DNA from: an uncultured bacterium
Lineage (GTDB): Bacteria; Acidobacteriota; Thermoanaerobaculia; Multivoradales; J023
Direction: 5' to 3'
Length of the DNA stretch: 56,971 nucleotides
Assembly: GCA_937948815.1 (NCBI GenBank)
Contig: CALFAM010000018.1
Location: 1 to 56,971 of the forward strand
Below, one piece after another: positions 1 to 56,971 of the stretch. Both the position numbers and the translations under genes were made by a program. The notes beneath the pieces are model-generated. The model was not told the DNA's origin. It worked only from the letters and a program-made list of their open reading frames with translations, and did no database searches. Positions within the stretch are counted from its first letter, which is position 1. The number at the start of each line of letters is the position of its first letter.

Positions 1-2239
1 GCCAATACGACACCGCCAATAATGCCGATAGCAGCAAGGCGAAGGCTATGCCCGAGGACCAGTCCACGAAGGCTCTCGGGGGTGGCGCCGAGCGCTCCGC
101 GCAGCCCGATCTCCTGGCGTCGCTGGGCGACGGAGTAGGCCATGACGCTGTAAACCCCGATTGCGGTCAGCAGGAGCGCGGCACCGCCGAAGAGCGAGAA
201 CATCAGACGATTGAACTTGCGTCGATCCAGCGAGGTTTCGATCAACGAGGTCATCGACGCGACGCGGGCGACCGGTAGATCTCGGTCAGCGACACGGGTC
301 GCAGCACGGACCAGGTCGGCAGCCGATTCCGGCTCGCCGCGAACCCGCATGACAACGGCAAAGCCTGGAGTCGGCTTCTGATCAAAGGGGATGTAGAGAA
401 GCTCGCCGGCAGTTTCGAGGTTGAGCTCGTTGATCGAGCTGGTAATGCCCACGACCGTCCGCTCCGGATCACCGCCAAAGGCGCCGATGAGCTGAATTCG
501 CTGGCCGATCGCATCGCCCTCGGGCCACAGGCGATCGGCCAGATTGCGATCCAGGATGACCACCGGGGTGCCTTCGGCGTGGTCGAGATCGGTGAACGCG
601 CGGCCCCGCAGCATCGGGATGCCGAGGGTTTCGAGGTAGCCGGGGCTCACCATCCGCCAACCGACCTGCGGGCTCGCCTGGTTCTCCTCCTTGGAGCGAC
701 CAATGACCGCGATCTCACCCTTTTGGATGACGCCGGAGAAGGGGAGGAGCGACACCGTGCCGACCGATTCGATATTCGGAGCCCGCCGAAGCTCGGCGAG
801 CAACCGATTCGTGAAGTCGACTCGCTGCGGGGGGCGTGGATAGCGCTGCAGTGGCAACGCGTAGCTGGCGGTCAGGACGCCTTCGGGTCGGAACCCAGGG
901 TCGACCTGTTTGATGCGTTGATAGCTCCGGATGACCAGGCCGGAGCCGATCAGGACGATCAGCGCGAGGGCAATCTGGGCGATCACCAAGACGCTGCGGA
1001 GGCCGTGGCGGCGGGCGCCGCCCGAAGACCGACCCTCTTCCTTGAGTACCTCGAACAGGCGTACCTGGGAGCTCTTGATCGCCGGTACGATGCCGAAGAT
1101 GACACCGGTGGCGACCGAGACGGCCAGTGCGAAGAGCAGGATGCGGCCATCGACCGCGACCTCACTCAGCCGCGGCAAGCCACCGAGGCCGATCCGCACA
1201 GCGGTACCCGTACCAAGGTAGGCGAGACCGACGCCGAGGGCGCCGCCAACCATGGCCAAGAGCATGCTCTCGGTCAGCAACTGGCGCACCAGGCGGCCCC
1301 GCCCGGCGCCGACCGCCGCACGCAACGAGATCTCTCTCTCGCGGGTCGTCGCCTGGGTGAGCAGCAGGTTGGCCACGTTGGAGCAGCCAATAAGCAGCAC
1401 CAACAGCACGGCGGCGAGGAGGGTCCAAAGCAAGGGCCGAACGTCACCGACGATGATTTCTTGGAGCGAAATCATGCGGATACCGAAGCTCGACTCCGGC
1501 GGATAGAAGTTGGGATAGGCCTCGGCGAGGCGGGCGGCGACGCCATCGACCTCGGCCTGCGCCTGCTCCAGAGTGACGCCATCCGCGAGCCGTCCGACGA
1601 TGCGCATGCCGCGCTGGTCGCGGCGAATGCGCGGATTGATCTCGAGGGGAACCCATACCTGGGTGGTGGAGCTGAGGAATTGAAAGTCCGCCGGCATCAC
1701 GCCGATGACCGTGTACGGGATCTTCTCGAAGTTGACTGTCCGTCCGACGATCGACGGATCGGCACCAAACCGCCGCTCGAACAAGGGGTGGCTGATGATC
1801 GCGACCCGTTCCTCGCGCTTTTCCTCATCGGGGCCGAAAACCCGCCCCACCGCTGGCGTGCTGCCCAGCATGCGGAAGAGCTCGCTCGATACCCGCGCCC
1901 CGGCGAGACGCTCGGGTTCCTCGCCACCCGTGAGGTTGAATGCCCACGGGATGTAGCCGACCACGTATTCGAGGCTCTTCACCTGCTCGCGGAAGTCCAG
2001 GTACTCGGGGCCTGAGGACGGCGAACGCGCGATGTTCTGGCCAGGGAACTCGGTCCACAAGGTCACCAGCTCGTCGGAGTCTTCGTAGGGCAAGGGACGC
2101 AGGAGCGTGTTGTCCACCAGACTGAACATCATGGTGGTGGCGCCGATGCCCACCGCGAGGCATGCAATGGCAGCCGAAGTCGTCAGCAGGCGCTTGCGCC
2201 ACAGTCGGACGGCGAAACGAAGGTCGCGAAAAAGCTGGC

Positions 2240-2243
<4 letters not shown>
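1..2243 (-). CDS. ADOP/MacB-type ABC transporter permease (3' end outside window)
   Basis: About 747 codons are visible; the frame stays open to the window edge, so the C-terminus is missing. Read from the minus strand, the protein starts MSQLFRDLRFAVRLW, followed by a membrane segment at about residues 20-43 with the family-typical LAVGIGATTMMFSLV and LLRPLPY. A periplasmic MacB-like domain covers about 45-265. A first FtsX-like unit has membrane segments near 270-295, 325-350 and 367-390 and the motif TREREISLRAAVGAGRGRLV. A second half repeats the layout: membrane segment ~415-438, a periplasmic domain, then QRRQEIGLRGALGA near 725. This duplicated layout is the ADOP form common in Acidobacteriota. 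Such permeases work with a separate ATPase, often for efflux of peptides or lipids. The ATG overlaps the NRPS-B stop (ATGA) and has GAGG nine bases upstream. By inference it exports, or protects against, the product. The ATPase is not in the window. Confidence 0.9.
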
Positions 2244-38227
<35,984 letters not shown>

Positions 38228-38236
38228 GTTTGCGCG

Positions 38237-38240
38237 CTCC
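38237..38240 (-). promoter_or_regulatory. Ribosome binding site deciding the NRPS-B start
   Basis: GGAG lies nine bases before ATG 38227, within the DUF3326 coding end. The other candidate starts (TTG 38266, ATG 38206) lack a site this good, although 38206 has a distant GGAG about 12 bases away. Confidence 0.6.
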
Positions 38241-39528
38241 GCGCCGGTTGGGGCGCAAGGTGTCAAAGGGGCGGTCGATGCTGTCGAGGGCGATGCCGTT
38301 TCGCAGCGCCAGGATGACGCCCGCGGCCTCGGCGTAGTTGCGCGCGGGGATCACGTTGTCGAGGCCGAGGGCCGCGGCCGAGACATCGAGAATGGTCTTG
38401 TTGGCCGCCACCGCGATCACCGGGATGCCGGCCTGCCGGGCAGCAAGAACCGGAATGCCGCCCAGGCAGCCAGCCGGTGCGACCACCGCCAGCACGTCGG
38501 AGAGACTGAGCGCGTCACGGGTACCGCGCGCCCGCTCACGGGTGATCTGTGGTGCGCGCGCCAGGCCGATCAGCACGCAGGCGAGGCCACTTTCCGACGC
38601 CAGCTCGCCGCCGCCGCGGGCATCGACCACCGGGTCGACCAGGTCGAGATCCTTCCAGTTGATCATTGGCGCATGGGCGGCGGGCAGACGCAAACGGTCA
38701 ACCAGCAGGTGCGACATGATCGCCTCGACCCCGCCCATTGGATTGGGGTAGTCGCCGGTGAAGTGCTTGACGTACGCGTCGTGCGGCAGGTCCTGGATGT
38801 TGGTGGTCACACCGAGGGCACGGGCGCCGCGTTCGACCAGACGTTCGGCCGCGGCAAGCAGCACCTGCGGACGGTCGACGGTGCCGACGTAGGCGCCGGA
38901 GGCGTTCTCCCGGCAGTGGCTGCCGATGCGCTCGGGCGTGATCTCGCAGTCGATGTCGATGCCGTGGACGGCACGCACGGCGTTGACCACGTTGAAGACT
39001 GTGTCGAGCGCGCTGTCCGGCGCCTTCTCGACGATCAGCCCGACGCGGTTGCCGCGCGGCAGCCACAGATTGACCTCGCCCTTCATCAACTGGTCGATGC
39101 ACAGTCCTTCGGTGTAGAGCACATTGCTGTCGAGCCGGACGAAGCTCGATGCGTTGACCGCGTTCGGATTGGTCACCACGTAGTCGGCCGCCGTGGCCAA
39201 GAGCGCGGTCGCGGGCGCGGCGTCGCCCGCGTAGCCGCCGAGCTCGCAGCCGACGCCGGTGGGCACGATGCTCACCACCGCGGCATGACCGCGTGGCTCG
39301 ATCGGCGTCTCTGCCACGGTGGCGTGCGTGCGTGCGCGGTCGAAAGTCACCTCGATCACCAGCTCGTCACCATCGATTTGGGCGATATACCAGCGCAGGG
39401 CTTCGATACCGAGCTGCGCCTCGATGGCCTCGATCGGTGAGGCCGCCGCGAAGATGTCGGCCTTGGGCAAGCGGATCTGGACGTTCTCGACCGTGTTGCT
39501 CGTCTTGGATTGGCTCATGTCGGAATGG

Positions 39529-39533
39529 CCTCT
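39529..39533 (-). promoter_or_regulatory. Possible ribosome binding site for the shorter DUF3326 start
   Basis: AGAGG lies ten bases before ATG 39518. If this start is used, the protein loses ten residues and there is no overlap with NRPS-A. Confidence 0.4.
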
Positions 39534-39544
39534 GCTGGTAGTGC

Positions 39545-56971
<17,427 letters not shown>

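Noticed and set aside
579..2015. 478-codon open frame on the plus strand
   Set aside because: It is exactly antisense to the permease, whose minus-strand translation shows clear membrane and FtsX/MacB features. The plus-strand product is low-complexity and looks like no family.
38228..38266. TTG at 38266 as the NRPS-B start
   Set aside because: It is a rare start codon deeper inside DUF3326, with no good ribosome binding site. ATG 38227 has GGAG at nine bases.

Overview
The window is a single block of minus-strand secondary-metabolite genes with essentially no non-coding DNA. It reads from high to low coordinates: the 3' part of a giant non-ribosomal peptide synthetase (NRPS-A, 56971-39545, its start lies beyond the window), a DUF3326-family gene (39548-38196), a second and even larger NRPS/PKS hybrid (NRPS-B, 38227-2240, about 11,995 aa), and the N-terminal three quarters or more of an ADOP/MacB-like ABC permease (2243 to the window edge). 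Adjacent genes overlap (ATGA at two junctions, 32 bases at the third), so they look like one translationally coupled operon whose promoter lies upstream of 56971. I saw no RNA genes, insertion sequences, CRISPR arrays, promoters or terminators, and no gene-free stretch longer than a few bases.

The DNA is strongly GC-rich. The permease belongs to the two-halved 'ADOP' type, best known from Acidobacteriota but also found in Gemmatimonadota and other soil phyla. An Acidobacteriota or similar GC-rich soil bacterium is my best guess, with only moderate support.

The assembly line contains fifteen adenylation (A) domains in colinear C-A-T modules, then KS-AT-ACP and a C-terminal thioesterase. No epimerisation, methylation, ketoreductase or reductase domain was seen. 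Specificity positions read by eye suggest: Leu - ? - ? - Val - ? - ? (split module 6) - aminoadipate-like (LYS2-type code) - Ala-like - Leu - Val - Ile-like - ? - ? (modules 12 and 13 nearly the same) - Leu - Gly - malonate - release. Extending a glycyl residue with malonate and no ketoreduction would leave a 4-amino-3-oxo acyl terminus for the thioesterase.

The most unusual feature is module 6. Its C domain and the first ~55 residues of its A domain (through core A1) end NRPS-A. The rest of the same A domain (from just before core A2) begins NRPS-B. The complete 450-codon DUF3326 gene sits exactly between the two pieces and overlaps both. This looks like a genuine split adenylation domain with a third protein encoded in the break. 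The next module carries a fungal LYS2-like A domain. These two modules and the DUF3326 protein are the best candidates for something undescribed.
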